A stretch of DNA of 64,000 nt from contig CM051516.1 in NCBI GenBank assembly GCA_028015205.1, positions 54,936,230 to 55,000,229 on the forward strand, read 5' to 3'. The stretch is from Mytilisepta virgata (Eukaryota; Mollusca; Bivalvia; Mytilida; Mytilidae). Under the pieces are notes generated by a model. The model had not been told where the DNA came from and searched no databases. It saw nothing but the letters and a program-made list of their open reading frames with translations. Shown here in pieces: positions 1 through 12,721 of this stretch; position 1 is the first letter of the stretch; each line of letters begins with the position of its first letter. Position numbers and translations under genes: made by a program.

Positions 1-360
1 TATGAAAATTAAAAGTAGTCACACAGGTACAATTTCAGTTGTTTAGTGGTTGCTTGGTTAGAACACACAAAGGCGAATTTCAGTTTAGTGGTTGCTTGGT
101 TGCTTGGTTAGCACACACAGAGATAAATTTCAGTTATTTAGTAAATGCTTGTTCAGCACACATAGAAACAAATGTCAGTTATTTAGTGGTCACTTGGTTA
201 GCACACACAGAGACAAATTTCAGTTAATTAGTGGTTGTTTTGTTAGCACAAACTAAGACAAATTTCAGTTATTGAGTGATTGCTTGGTTAGTACACACAA
301 CAAAAAAAAATCAGTTTTTAGTGGCTGCTCGGTAAGCATTCACAGAGACAAATTTCTTTA
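1..360. repeat. Minisatellite, about 45-bp period, about 7-8 copies
   Basis: Degenerate tandem repeat. Each unit contains CAGTTATTTAGTGG, then TTGCTTGGTTAGC, then ACACACAGAGACAAATTT. The period of about 45 bp is a multiple of three, so one frame stays open and gives a repetitive peptide, which is not a real gene. The array may continue beyond the left edge. Confidence 0.85.
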
Positions 361-732
361 AAAAAATGTTGATTTAGATCGTTTGATTACTTGTATAAAT
401 CTCGATGTGTCAAACTGGCAAACAGGAAAAGACTACAGATATAGAAATTACAAATATTAAGAAATCTGGTACCAACTTCTTATTATTTACTTTTTATGTA
501 CGGATTCAGTCTTGCTCTGCATTTCAAGGAGTCATCCTTTTACTTCTTCCTAATCATGATCAAGGCCATACCGCCTGGAAAATTGGGCCATTTAAACTTT
601 TTGCCTTTTTTTCTTTTATTACAATGTATTGTGCATTTAGTTTTGTTCAAATTTTACCTGTTGTATGTTTTAGTAATTCCCTGCCCTTTAAATGGCTCAA
701 CATTTCATTTATATTCCCTATATTATATTTAT
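361..732. other. No recognisable feature
   Basis: AT-rich sequence between the minisatellite and the first SINE. Open frames here are short, lack splice or codon support, and run into the SINE. I see no gene or RNA. Confidence 0.4.
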
Positions 733-998
733 GTTTGTTTGTTTGTTTAATTGGGGTTTTACGCCGTTTTCAGCGCATTTGGCTATGCGGCGGCCAGTTT
801 TTATTGGTGGAGGAAGCCGGAGTACCCGGAGAGAACCACCGACCTTGAGTAGGAAAATTGGCAATCCTTGTCAATTAAGATCGGAGTCGAACACACCCCG
901 CCACAGGTGAGATTCAAACTCACAACCTCAGCGTTGACAGGCTAGTGATCACTAGTAGTCATGACGAACTACCTAGACCACTCGGCCACCAAGGCCCC
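733..998 (-). mobile_element. tRNA-derived SINE, copy 1 (full length)
   Basis: Read on the minus strand, the element starts with a tRNA-like head: an A-box-like TGGCCGAGTGGTCTAGG, a long variable-arm region, and a B-box-like GAGTTTGAATCTC. This suggests a class II (Leu/Ser-like) tRNA origin. A shared body follows with landmarks such as TTGCCAATTTTCCTAC and GGTGGTTCTCTCC, and a tail rich in AAAC repeats. Three more copies lie at about 4083, 9878 and 50513. The body may correspond to a known bivalve SINE family, but I cannot name it without a database search. Confidence 0.85.
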
Positions 999-1644
999 AT
1001 ATATATTTATGTTAACTACCACCGATGCAATATAAGCAATGAAACAAACCTAAGTAAACATTGTATCCAAATGTACATGTTGGTTGTAATGTCAGACAAC
1101 TTGGTATGGATATTCTGGCTTTAGATAAGATTGGACTATCCTTTATATGGTTGTATGTAATCTTATGAAACTGGCATTCTTCATTTAACATGGCTGCTTT
1201 ACAAGACAAACAATCTGCAAAAAAAAGATAAACAATGCAATAACAAGCTGTTTGTTAACAGAATGCATTACTAGCATTTTCTAAAATGTTTATGATTGCA
1301 ATAAAAATTTTCACATTCAAAATGATATTTTGGAATTATATTCTGTTTTAAATTTTCTCTTGAAAACAACATTATCTGGAATCAACTACTGTGTTTTCAC
1401 TCATGTAAAATGAGAGAACAAATTTTTAATATTTTTGTTTATTCAATGTGCAAAGTTTGAACAACATTCTTGGGGAAAGATTGGTAAAGACAGATGAACG
1501 AAATTTTGTCCCTTACACCTGTGGTGACCATTTGAACTCTGACATTTTTTTTAATCTCTCCAATCAAACGACATTATCATAAACTTTCTACATATTCATC
1601 AAGCTCTTTTTACTATTCTAACTTCAGCCTTAGAAATTTCTTAA
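999..1644 (-). other. Probable 3' UTR of the Ser/Gln-rich gene
   Basis: Downstream of the stop codon at 1645-1647 on the minus strand. TTTATT at 1438-1443 reads AATAAA on the minus strand, about 200 bases after the stop, and is a candidate poly(A) signal. No other feature seen. Confidence 0.35.
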
Positions 1645-4600
1645 TCAAACAATATGACATTTACACCGCTTGAAAATATTTGGAACATCTGTTGAATCTT
1701 CATCTGAATCAGCTGATAACAACATCTGAGTCCTCGGTGTGTTTGGATTTGGTATGTCCTGTGAACCTAATGATAAAAGTAAATAATAAATAAGTATAAA
1801 TATGTTACCAACAGAAAAATAAAATTTTTTTTTTACAATTTAACTCTGGAACTGTATATAAAAAACTGTTAAAATCAGGAAAAAGGCATAAACTAACTTT
1901 ATTATTACATGCAGAGACACTCTAATGAAATTCATTTATCTGAGAGAAAGCATAAATGACTGATCACAAAATTATGTTACAGTTAAAAAGTTAAATGGAT
2001 GGCCATGGCTAAATGTTGAAATCGAACCTGCACTTTTTTAGTTTTATAATACTTGATTGATGTATTACAGTGTACCATGTTATCATGAAAAACGGTAAGA
2101 TATTTGATAAACTGACTTTTTTATGATTTTAATTCTGTGAATATAAAAATCATAAAAATTGAAAGAAAACAGTGGTAAATTTGGGTTAAAATATCAGTAT
2201 AAAAACCAGTTATTTTAAAACCATGAGATTATTATAAACCAGGACATTATGGAAAATCCTATATTTTTTTATAAATTTCCATGAACCTCTAGTTAAAACA
2301 TTATAACAAAACAGTTTTTGTAATTTTATGATTAATCTCACTTCCTTCAGATATTCCTAACATGTTTCTTTGAAGATCAATAATTTAACACAATTACTTG
2401 TATGTTCCCAACATATCAAAATAGTTGCCCATACAATAGACCTTCCAGATTATGTTTTGAGTACAAAAAAGATGCAAATTGTCCGATATGAACGAAAATA
2501 AGATTGCTATTGAGTAGCCACTGTTTCCATTTCCAGTCGATAACACTAACACAACATAAATAACACGACAGAAAGTTGCATATATTACAGAACTAAACTT
2601 CTCCAAAACCAGGCTGGTATAAAACTTTGACATGAATATAAAAGAGAATGCTTCAAAAGTTAATTTTCCATATTTTTTTTTACTGTTCCAAGCTTAAGGG
2701 GAAAACGTAATTATTGTGTTGGGATGCCTACACTAAGTATCCCAAATGAAGTTCTCCATAAGCTACTGTACAAGGAACTCCTTTCCAAAGTTTTACTGTT
2801 CCAAGGGGAATAACTTAAAGATAATTAAATGATCTGAGCTGATTTTCAAACTCATCCGAGAAAATGTTGATCTAAATCTTTGACATAAAGTTTATTAAAA
2901 TCTGTTGAGACATGTAGACATTAGAGCAATTCATTTCTATATTTTTACTGTTTCATGGGGAATAACTAAATGAAAAATAATAACTCGATACTAATTTTGG
3001 AATTCCTCCATAACCTTGCCGCATAAATATAATTAAAATCTGAAGAGAACTTAAAAATCCACTTTCCCATATTTTTTCTGTTCCAAGGGGAATAACTACA
3101 AGAAAATAAGTCATTTTTGAACATATCTGAGACAATGCTCCTCCAACATAAATTTCATTCAAATTTGTTATGATATGTATATATATGCAAGTGAGCTTAT
3201 AAATTTTTATGGACTGATGAAGGACATCAGCATTTCTATATCCCTGCTCCGTGCTGCAGCAGTGAATAAAACATCAATGATGCCATGATCCATTCAAATT
3301 GTAATTTGGACAACCGTTATATCTGTTTGTATTATTAACCAAGTTATATTTGAATATCAACAAATACAATCCAAGAAATTTTACCAAAAAAAAAAAAAAA
3401 AAAACAATGTCAGATGAAACAAACAATTCCATTCTGGTGAGACACCAATGCTAATGCAAGCATTATAGATCCATTTTAATGGATAACTTTCAGTTTTAAC
3501 TGTTGATTTGGTGCCATTTAAACATATGATGGAAGTTCCACATTTAATTTATCTTCATATGTGTGGCAGCCATAGTTGTTGGAGTTAACTGCATGACTTT
3601 GTTCATAAGACAAATGCAGTAAGTCACATAAGAATATGGATTTTTTTCTGGTAAATTTTCCGCTTCAAACATACATACAGTGTATAGATTCTACAACGAG
3701 GACCAGCTGATTATGAAATTTATCAACTTGATATAATTAAATTTTCATTTTTAACTGCGAGGCTTGTCCCAGCAGTTTAAAAAAATGAAAATTTAATGAT
3801 TGAGAGTGGAAAAATTTCATATTTAAGGAGTTGAGAGCTTTAGAATCTTTTTCTCTAATTACAATTTAAAACTGTGAGAGGTCTTCCAAACGTTTTTTCA
3901 TGGGAAATTTCACGAGCATTTAACCAACATGTGGTGATATCAGAATTTATCAAATGGGTTAAGAGATGTAAATGTGCACAGAATTAAAGAAATGTTTTTA
4001 TGAAAAATAATATATTCAGAAATTAATATTTGCACTCTGATCTACAATAAAGTTAATTTTACGTCAATACTACTTAGGTGTGTATTTGTTTGTTTAGTTG
4101 GGGTTTTATGCTGTTTTCAGCACATTTGGCTATTTCGCGGCGGAGAGTTTTTATTGGTGGGGGGAGCTGGAGTACCCAGAGAGAACCACCGACCTTTGGT
4201 AGGAAAATTGGCAATCCTTGTCAATTATGATCGGAGTCGACCACACCCCGCCACAGGTGAGATTCAAACTCACAAACTCAGCGTTGACATACTCAGGTGT
4301 ATACATAAAGTAACTTAGCAATAGTAGTTGCAATGAACTAAAGTCAACTCCACTTAATTATCTATCTGTTAAGAGAATATTCCCTCTTATTTGCACAAGT
4401 TAACACCAAACCATTTACCATATAGTCTATGTTAATTACTCCTGATTATTGCATGTTGAATTGTTAAGAAACTCCTCTTAATTGAATATTTTTTTCTAAA
4501 TCATGAATATTTTGTCCAAATTTGATACAAAGTAAGGTTAAATTGACTGAAAATACCTTATAAAAATTAATAAAATTTAAAATATCAATTAATTAAGAAA

Positions 4601-7600
4601 ATTGTTTGCATATTTCATAATACACATGTTTATATAGCAATTAGAAATGACACATATTGTGTTTATACAATTAAGAATTCCTATTATTAGCATACTCATG
4701 TTAATTGCATTATTTATTCCGATTTAATTAACTATCAAGGGTGGAGAAATTCTATAACTCATGAGTAAATTGAAGGAGAATCTGTTTCTCCTATGATTTT
4801 CAACAAAAACCTCAAGAAAATGCAGTTGCTACACATATTGCTTATATGAATGCCATTTCAGAATTTCTCGTTTATCTTTCCAATAAACGTAAAAAACAGC
4901 AGGAATTCCCATGCAGAAATGTAAACTCCCAGGAGTGGTTAAAAATATTATGTATTTTTATCCCACAGATTAAACACGCCAAGAATAGGAGAAATACAGT
5001 TTACCTAATTCATTTCCCACTATTAATGGTGGGATTACAAACTCTACACTGCTATTCATATTGGAGTTATCTTCTCTTTGATTCAAATATGGTTCCATAT
5101 TTCTGTTATACAAGTAATTATGGTTATCATATAGGTGCTCTGGAAAGAAATATATTTTGATACTAATGAGTATACTTATGTTCTCATACTAAAACCCAGG
5201 TACATACAGTTAAAACTAGATATATAATATTACCTAGTATTCCATTCAAAGATCTTGAGCACTGTTTAAAAATAAAAATTATTATATATTAAATTATTTT
5301 AAAAAACTATAAACCCTGTTTTCCAAATATTTCAGCTTTATTCAGCTTTCTTCAGTGGAAGTAAACATACTATCATATTACAACTAGAGAGTTTCTTATA
5401 AATTATTCACTATATAAATGTGTATATAATTCTTTTATACAGTGTACGAATACTGATTCCTCTCAATTTAATCAAAGACTTACTGCCAAAAAAAGTTTGC
5501 TTCCATGATTTACATTAAGACAGAAACATTTGGCTTCTACCTTCAATTTTCATGCACATACAAATACAAATACCCAAGAAATTGTACTGTATGATTTTTT
5601 TCTAAAAATGTTATTTTGGGAAATGAATTTCAGAAATGGTGTGAATTTTTACAATAAATTCAATAAATTGCTTCGCTTTTACTGACCCCCTCCCCCCCCA
5701 AAAAAATAATTGTACCCCCCTCCCCACCCTTTGTTTTGCAAAATAAAAATTTGAAGACATTTTCTTTTTTAATTTCTGAAATCTGAAATGAGAAAAAATT
5801 GCCCCCACCCACAATTTCTTATTTACCCCCCTCCCCCCTCTTTCCCTTTTTCCAAAAAAAAATTCTTTCCCTCAAGATATGGTCATAATCCCTATTTAAA
5901 TTTCTCATGGAGTTTGCAAACATAATTACCCATTTAAATATATCATAAAAGTCTTAAAATAGAAAATGACATATGGACAAAATTAATATTAATTAATAGT
6001 AACTTCTAAAGATAAACTAACAGCTTTAAATCACCCCAAGACAATCTACATATCTTTATACATAATTTACAAGCAGCGTGAGGGAGGTAATTGAATCATA
6101 CACAACATTTTACTTTAAATGTGTTTGGATTACCTCCCTTACACCAAGATAATAACCAAACAAGAAAAATGCTTATTGGGCCCTTTTAACTGTTGGCATC
6201 AACTGTTGGGATCAAAACTCCCAAAATCAATCCCAACCTTCCTTTTGTGGTCATAAACCTTGTGTTTAAATTTCATAGATTTCTATTAACTTATACTAAA
6301 GTTATAGTGCGAAAACCAAATGTCTTCGGATGACAACGACGCCAACGTCATACCAAAAATTTTGCGGTCGTATACAAACATTAATACATGCATGCAGTAA
6401 AAGCCTGTACTATTTATAACAAAATTTAATGTGTACAATTACATGCAACTGTTCTTTTTTGGTTTTTGTTTTTCTTATTATATTTTTTTTGGCATGTGAA
6501 CTAACATTTTTCATAAAATGTCATAATACTGTATTGGACAATTAAGTATAATTGACTCTTTTTATTTCAAAAACGAAGAGGTTATGAAAATTATTTTGCA
6601 ATGTAAGAAGTAAAATACTTTGTGATGTCAATATTTTTGAGATAAAGAAATCTGAAATAACAAGAGTGGAATGTACATGTATTACAAAAATAAAAATGCA
6701 AAATATCCAACCTTGTTGTTCTTGTAGGAAAGAATCATCCTGGACATTTACCATTACATCCTCTGATGTGGCACTTGGCTGATTGCCAAAATTTCTGGTC
6801 TGGAGAGCACATGATGGTGGCATCAGATTATTTCTGTTAACATGTCCTGAATTATGACCCTCCTCCGTTCCAACTGCAGTAGTACTGACATTCTGATACA
6901 CTGAACTGCAGCTTAACTGATTTTCCTGTTGACCGAGGGGAAACTGAACCAGATGGACATTATTCAACTCGTTCGATCTGGCCAGATTTTGGGCTTGTTG
7001 ATCAAGGCCACTAGAATTAACTGTTGTTTGGTTTGTTAAAGGATGCACTGCAGTGGCCATGATTGGTGACATAAGTCTCTGAGTGGCATCAAGTTGTCCC
7101 TGTAAACCAGAAATCAAGGAGCTAATAATCGATTGTAACTGCTGATATGAAACCATGGTATTTTCTGGACTTGTTACGCCATTTTGATTAAAGGGTATAA
7201 GGACAGATCCTTGAGTAATTTGTGATCCTTCCTTTGACATTATCTGATTAGATGACAAATTCGACTGTTTACTTGGAGGTATTCTGGTTTGATTCTGCTG
7301 ATTAAAATGTTTTTCTAAAGACATTTCTGATGAATGAGTTGAATCTCCTGCATGCATACCCTCATTCTCTAACACTTGAATACTGTTGGATTCTTCATTT
7401 TCAACAGATAAAATGTGCTGTTTTCCTTGTTGAGTAGCATCTGTATTTATAAGCTGACCTAATAGAGATCTCAATAACGACAGGGATCCAGGTGACAACT
7501 GACTGATGCCTGCTGTTGGTTGTAATCCAGCTGCACTAGTGGCTGTTGTTTCTGTAACTGCAGTGGCTGACTGAAGATGTGAATCAGAGCTGGTATGAAG

Positions 7601-8664
7601 GTAAACCGGGAGAGAATTCTGTAAAATTGAAACTGAGCCTGAGAGAGTACTAGTTGGTTTTAAACCTGTAAGTAATTGGACTGACTGTAAACCTGGCTGA
7701 ACTGTTCCAACAGTATGAGATGTTGGCAGCAATTCATGATGAAGAGAAGGTTTGTTATTGTGAGAGGATTCCTCAGAACCAGTAACTACCGGTACACCAA
7801 CTGCACCTAATAGTGCGGGAGTATCTGGTTGGGAAAATAGCTGATTACCATTTTCTAATGATGTGTTTGACACTTTTTTCAATAAGTGTGATGCAAAAAG
7901 TTGAGTCTGATTTTGAACTGAAGCTTGATTACTAGAAACAGCACATAAAGATTGCTGATTAGCGTGTTTTTCTGAACCTATCATGGCTTTACTGGATTTA
8001 TTATTTCCTGGTACAGTAGAGGATGCATTTTTTGGCCTCTGTTCAAATCTGTCAGACAAAAGTTCTTTTATCTTTGGACTTTTCTTTGGAGACTTTGTCT
8101 GGTTTCTTTTTGTCCTCTTTGGTCTTTGTGATCTGCTTGTATGATTGACTTTTCCTTCATCATTGACTGTTACAGCATCATTTGATTCTTTCGATGGATT
8201 ACTTGACAACAAAGATTGTAAAATATTAGTCAGACTTAAATCAGCCTTTTCTGTTTGTTGTCTTTCTGCACAATCAGTCTTATCTAGTATTTCATGTTGC
8301 TGAAGCCGTTGACTATTTGTACTTGAGATCTTTGCCAAACTATTCCTTGTTTTATTCGTTATCTGTTTTTCATTTATTCCCTTTGGTGCAGCCCTTTCTG
8401 AGATGTTATGTGCAACATTTCCTGCAGTGAAATTCCATTTTGCATTTTCAGAAGATCCATCAGGATGAAAAGAAGCTAAAACCTGAGCTCGCAAGTGTTC
8501 ACTGTCTGGTATTTGTGGAGAAAGAGGTTCATTGTTACAGTTTGAAGACACTGATTCTTCAGGCAGTGGTAGATAAGGACCTTGGTCTGTTATGGATGAT
8601 AAAACTTGAGATAAACCCTGAAGTCCACTCTGTTGTATGAGAGGTAGAATTGGAGGCAGTGTAC
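1645..8664 (-). CDS. Unrecognised Ser/Gln-rich protein, 3' part (three coding exons)
   Basis: Three exons join in phase on the minus strand: 8664-6712 (1953 nt, phase 1 to 1), 5139-5005 (135 nt, phase 1 to 1) and 1766-1645 (terminal, stop TGA). Acceptors (TTTTTCCAG, TTTCTTTCCAG, ATCATTAG) and donors (AAG/GTTGGA, TAG/GTAAAC) are plausible. The visible protein is about 735 residues and lacks its N-terminus. It is rich in Ser, Gln, Asn and Thr. A Lys/Arg-rich patch (SQRPKRTKRNQTKSPKKSPK) about 200 residues into the large exon resembles a nuclear localisation signal. The tail has an acidic stretch (SADSDEDSTD) and ends KRCKCHIV. Composition suggests a disordered nuclear or chromatin regulator, but I recognise no family. 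I could not place upstream exons with confidence. SINE copies and degenerate repeats sit in its introns. Confidence 0.65.
2640..3290. repeat. Degenerate tandem repeat, period about 125 bp
   Basis: Variants of TACTGTTCCAAGGGGAATAAC recur near 2690, 2795, 2945 and 3070, each followed by similar AT-rich text with CATAAA and AAATCTG. It lies in the last intron of the Ser/Gln-rich gene. It resembles a dispersed mollusc repeat that I recognise only by general appearance. Confidence 0.6.
4083..4290 (-). mobile_element. tRNA-derived SINE, copy 2 (tRNA head truncated)
   Basis: Shares the body of the copy at 733-998. Homology stops inside the tRNA-derived head just after the B-box region, so the A-box side is missing. 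Lies in an intron of the Ser/Gln-rich gene. Confidence 0.8.
5680..5850. repeat. C-rich low-complexity tracts
   Basis: Several runs of C (CCCCCCTCCCC type) alternate with A/T-rich stretches. The strand asymmetry is strong but there is no coding content. Lies in the intron between the large exon and the 135-nt exon of the Ser/Gln-rich gene. Confidence 0.6.
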
Positions 8665-9877
8665 CTGGAAAAATGAAAATATAAGATTCAACAACAGATT
8701 TCTGATTCATGTGTATAAAAATAATATCAGGCCACTATTTTTTGTCAAGCACCCACCCAATTCACTTAAAAGAAAATGAACAAAGGCACGATAAAATGTT
8801 TGTATGGTAAAATTAAGTGTGTACTGAACTGTAAATAAGTTGGCTTGTTTAAAATTATTAATGTTAAGAAATATTGGTACATTTACTATAAATGATCAAC
8901 AGAAAATTAAAGGAGCTTAGAATACATGTCCACAAGAGAGGTATTCAACTGCAAAGCTTATATCATATAGTATCTAGGGACCCATGTTGTTAATAAAACA
9001 TATGACAAAATACCGAAATAAATTTGATGCACTGTATGGCCATTTCGTTGACTGACAACTCATCAGCAGTGCTCGAAATCAAATTTTTGGAAATATAGAT
9101 ATAATGATGAATTAATAAGCACAACCATCAAAAATCAAAACAATTAAAACAACCAGGTATTAGAAGTGAAGATATTATGTTGATAAGTTATGCCACCACA
9201 ACTGCTGCTGGAAATTAATCCCTATATCTGGCCTTCAGCATGTTCAGCTACATTCGTCACAGGTGAAAAAAAAAAAAGATTAACAAAATGTTTTTTTACT
9301 TGTAACTGTATACTAATGAAAAAGAACAAGCAAGCCTTTTTTACTTGATATGTCAAAAGATGATAAACTGTATATAACACCATTTTATCAATATATTTCT
9401 GACATCATACATGTATGTATCATCACTTAAGTACATGTATATCAATTGCCAATGCTAGATTATGAAAATTTAACTACATTAATCCACTAAAGAAAATACC
9501 AAATCAATACTGTCAACAGGTAACAATTTACGAATCAAATATATGTACAAAATTTGTGGTTAACTTTTGAAACTGTTATTTATTGGGCCTTTCAGTCCTT
9601 GTCTTGTGGTAAAGGATGTTGCTCCACATGACGACCACAATGTAATCAATTTTTTCAGTGGTATGTGATGTCATCCTATTGATGTTTACTCTGTATCCTT
9701 ACATCTTCAGAGTTAAATTTGTCTCATATAAATGTTAAAGGCACACAAGACACATTAAATTATCTCGGTGTTTTGAGTGATTACTCCGTAGCCATTTAAT
9801 ATTTTTGGTTTTGTTAAGTACTTAGTAAGAAAAGTCGTCTGTAACAAATTGACAAGCATTTTTATATTTTTGTATTT
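8665..9877. other. Probable intron, no recognised element
   Basis: Upstream of the 1953-nt exon on the minus strand. AT-rich, with no long open frame and no repeat family I recognise. The exon preceding 8664 must end in phase 1; I did not find it with confidence. Confidence 0.35.
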
Positions 9878-10144
9878 TGTTTGTTTGTTTCGCTGGGGTT
9901 TTATGCCGTTTTCAGCACATTTGGCTATTTCGCGGCTGCCAGTTTTTATTTGTGGAGGAAGCCGGAGTACCCGGGGAGAACCACTGACCTTCGGTAGGAA
10001 AATTGGCAATCCTTGTCAAATTAGATTGGAGTCAAACACACCCCATCACAGGTGAGATTCGAACTCACAACCTCAGTGTTGACAGGATAGTGATCAAATA
10101 GTAGTCATGACGAACTACCTAGACCACTCAGCCACCAAGGCCCC
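9878..10144 (-). mobile_element. tRNA-derived SINE, copy 3 (full length)
   Basis: Same structure as the copy at 733-998. On the minus strand it has a tRNA-like head with TGGCTGAGTGGTCTAGG and a B-box-like GAGTTCGAATCTC, then the shared body and a tail of AAAC repeats. The B box is closer to consensus here than in copy 1. Confidence 0.85.
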
Positions 10145-11237
10145 TTGTCCTCTTGTAAATTTTTAATTCTTTACCTGAGAATTTTTTCTTTTAAAATAAT
10201 TTTAATATAATTATACATGCATGCCACAAACAAATGATAGTGAATCTTTTATCTATGCTTTACACAATTCAAAGACAAAACATATAACAATAGTGTACCT
10301 TTGATATTTGCATTTGCATTTGACATATTCTCTCAATTCTCCACGTCACTATATATATGATGTACTACAGTGTATTCCATTCCTACAACAGATTTAACCA
10401 CGAAAATCATACCATGTATATACTGAATTTTCTAATCAATAAAAGCTAAATACAAAGTACATGTATAAATGCTATTAGTAACCAAATGATTGATTTGTTG
10501 TTTGCTTCATGTCCTGTAGAAAATATTTCATGCCTACTCAGCACAAGAACTAATTTTACAATAAACCTGTTGAGCAGATGTAGAAAGTAGGTCAAGCATG
10601 AGTAACTATTTGTCCCTCTCTTGTTCCTCCTCCGTTCTTTCCCTCTAAATGGTGGGACTGAAACTAAGTTTGGCTCAGTTACCCATTTTTGTAGATAATG
10701 CTACAAACCAAGAGTAAGAGCTGCCTCTTTGATACAGAAGTAATAAGAAGGGAGCGATAGAAATGGAAACTGGTACCTTCCTAAGCAACCCCTCCCTAAT
10801 GCCAGCAAACTGCAAGTCCATATTAGACTATTAGACAGAATAAGTTTACAAATTACATCATGCTTTGGACATACAAGCAAAAACAAAATTCAATTTTTAA
10901 TTTGATTTTCCCAATATAGACTGTTTTATTCCATTTAATTGTTAAAATGAGTAGAAATTTTTCTGGACCTATCATTCTTATCTAAAATTAAGTTTGACTC
11001 ATCTGTTGACAATATAAATTATCTTATGTCAATTGTTAGTTCAACTTTACATTAATTGTGTTTTAATTCAATTTGATAGACAATTTGACCTTCATAGTGG
11101 AGTCCTGAAGTTAGGACTAACAGATATAATCAAGCATATGCTTATCTCCTTTCTCTTTCTGCTCACTGGTCCCTTTATCCCTTGTTCCAATCTTCTGATG
11201 TCTTCATTTGTAAATACACTGAAGATTGATTGACAAA
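10145..11237. other. No firm feature
   Basis: AT-rich sequence. On the minus strand a stretch at about 10660-10562 has exon-like ends and one open frame, but its phases do not fit the neighbouring exon, so I do not call it. Confidence 0.3.
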
Positions 11238-11293
11238 ATATTGTTTAATGTCCAGTGGCATCATTTAATGAATATCAGGATAAGAATTTATAT
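11238..11293 (+). repeat. Dispersed repeat, left half, split by an inverted-repeat element
   Basis: TTGTTTAATGTCCAGTGGCA and ATATCAGGATAAGAA here match TTGTTTGACGTCCAGTGGCA and ATATCAGGACGAGAA at about 35605-35650. The right half of that sequence (AACCCTGCTTGTATTAGACC) lies at about 12728-12750, beyond the inverted-repeat element. Confidence 0.5.
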
Positions 11294-12721
11294 CATACAA
11301 TGTGACTGATGTAAGCCTAGACTCTTGATGTTTATACATTTCTGAAAGCGTGCATCAAAGACAGGTCAAGTCCCACCCACTAATACATTGTAGTATATCT
11401 AATACGATTGGATGATACGTCACATTGGTCTGTTGTAACAAGTTCATAGTCAATGTCAATTATCATGAGTACACATTTACAAATACCAACAGGTCAGACT
11501 GAAGAGCTGCATCAAAAATATATTCCAGATCACTCAACATAGTTGTCCCCTTTTTCAGAAAATTAATTCATATAGGGGTAGATATTCTTAATGTTAATTC
11601 ATTTTTCTGTCATTTAAGCATTTTTTAAATTGTTCTTCACCTTTTGGATTGTTTTGGTTTTCAAAATTTTAGACCTTGAGTGCAACTGAACCAGTCGTAA
11701 CCTACGAAGTGTGCACATCTCGTACATCAAAACTGTGACTGGGGTATAATACAAATATTATAATGCACTACGGAATTTTCTAATTACGATGTACTAGATA
11801 TTGATTCCTCCGAATCACATCTAGTTCCTCCAAGCCACATCATTGTACTGAATGTCCATATTTGTTGGCAATTCAAAGACTTTGGTTAAGTAAAGGTGAT
11901 CTGAATGTTTGGTCAGCAAATAGAACCCTGTTGAAGAAAACAAATGATTCAGATACAACCATTTTGCTCTGGAAAACAATTTGAAATTCGGTCTGCTGCA
12001 TGAAACACCTCAACTTCTGTCTGCCAAACGTTGTAGCACCAACATAATATGACAGATGTAAAAACACTGCTAATATGTGACAGGTGAATTATTAAAAGGT
12101 ATGATTACATTCTTAGAATTTTCATATTCTCTTTAAAAACCTCATACAGGACAATAAAAGAATTCATGCAAATTGTTTTCTCCAAATCACAACCGGAAAT
12201 TTCTCTCAACTTTTTTCTTTCATAGAATTTGGCTGTGACTTAGATTGATTGGTGGCCATGGCACTGGATCATTAGAAATAGTTTTTTTTCTGTACAATAA
12301 AAATTCTTACAACACATAGAGATAGATATACATGTACATGTATGTTTCTTTGGAAAATTATGGAACTGATTGAAAAAGAAATGACGTTCTCTGAGAATGT
12401 CAGTCAACAACATTGTTTGCATTCTTTTATTGTCAAATTACATTTTTTTAATTATAATATTTAAACTTGTACAAATATGTTTGTTTTTAAGGAATTTTGC
12501 TCTGTGTTAGTCGTAACAGCCTACCTGTGTGTAGGAATATGTAAACTTCTGATACTGACCTTGACCTCTACACTTGAATAATTTCAACAGGCCACTGTGA
12601 CGTTGCATCCAATCGTATTAATACAATAGTATTAGCGGATGGCACTTGACCCATCTTTGATGCACCCCTTCTGAATTGTATAAACATTGAAAGTCAACGC
12701 TTAAGTCAGTTGCATTGTATG
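11294..12721. mobile_element. Candidate DNA transposon or fold-back element with about 145-bp degenerate TIRs
   Basis: The left end (11294-11437) and right end (about 12583-12721) are inverted copies. They share CATACAATG at the tips, GTTTATACA, GTGCATCAAAGA, GGTCAAGT and AATACGATTGGATG. I estimate 75-80 percent identity by eye. Host repeat sequence on either side matches one continuous copy near 35.6 kb, supporting an insertion. No clear target duplication or transposase; the interior looks non-coding. Confidence 0.45.
11590..11760 (+). repeat. Dispersed repeat shared with 61.45-61.65 kb
   Basis: ATTTTAGACC followed by TGTGCACATCTCGTACATCA matches ATTTTAGACC and TGTGCACATCTTGTGCATCA near 61550-61610. 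The preceding TTTTGG-rich text is also shared. This is an old dispersed repeat, here inside the inverted-repeat element. Confidence 0.55.

Noticed and set aside
4846..5160. 104-residue plus-strand frame
   Set aside because: It overlaps, on the opposite strand, the well-supported 135-nt exon of the Ser/Gln-rich gene and has no domain or splice support.
5234..5261. 28-nt micro-exon on the minus strand with AG and GT ends
   Set aside because: Its length breaks the reading phase between the 1953-nt and 135-nt exons and leads to a stop in the next exon.
10562..10660. Exon-like minus-strand stretch (PPFRGKERRRNKRG...)
   Set aside because: It ends in phase 2 while the next known exon (8664) needs phase 1, and the acceptor is weak. 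No independent support.
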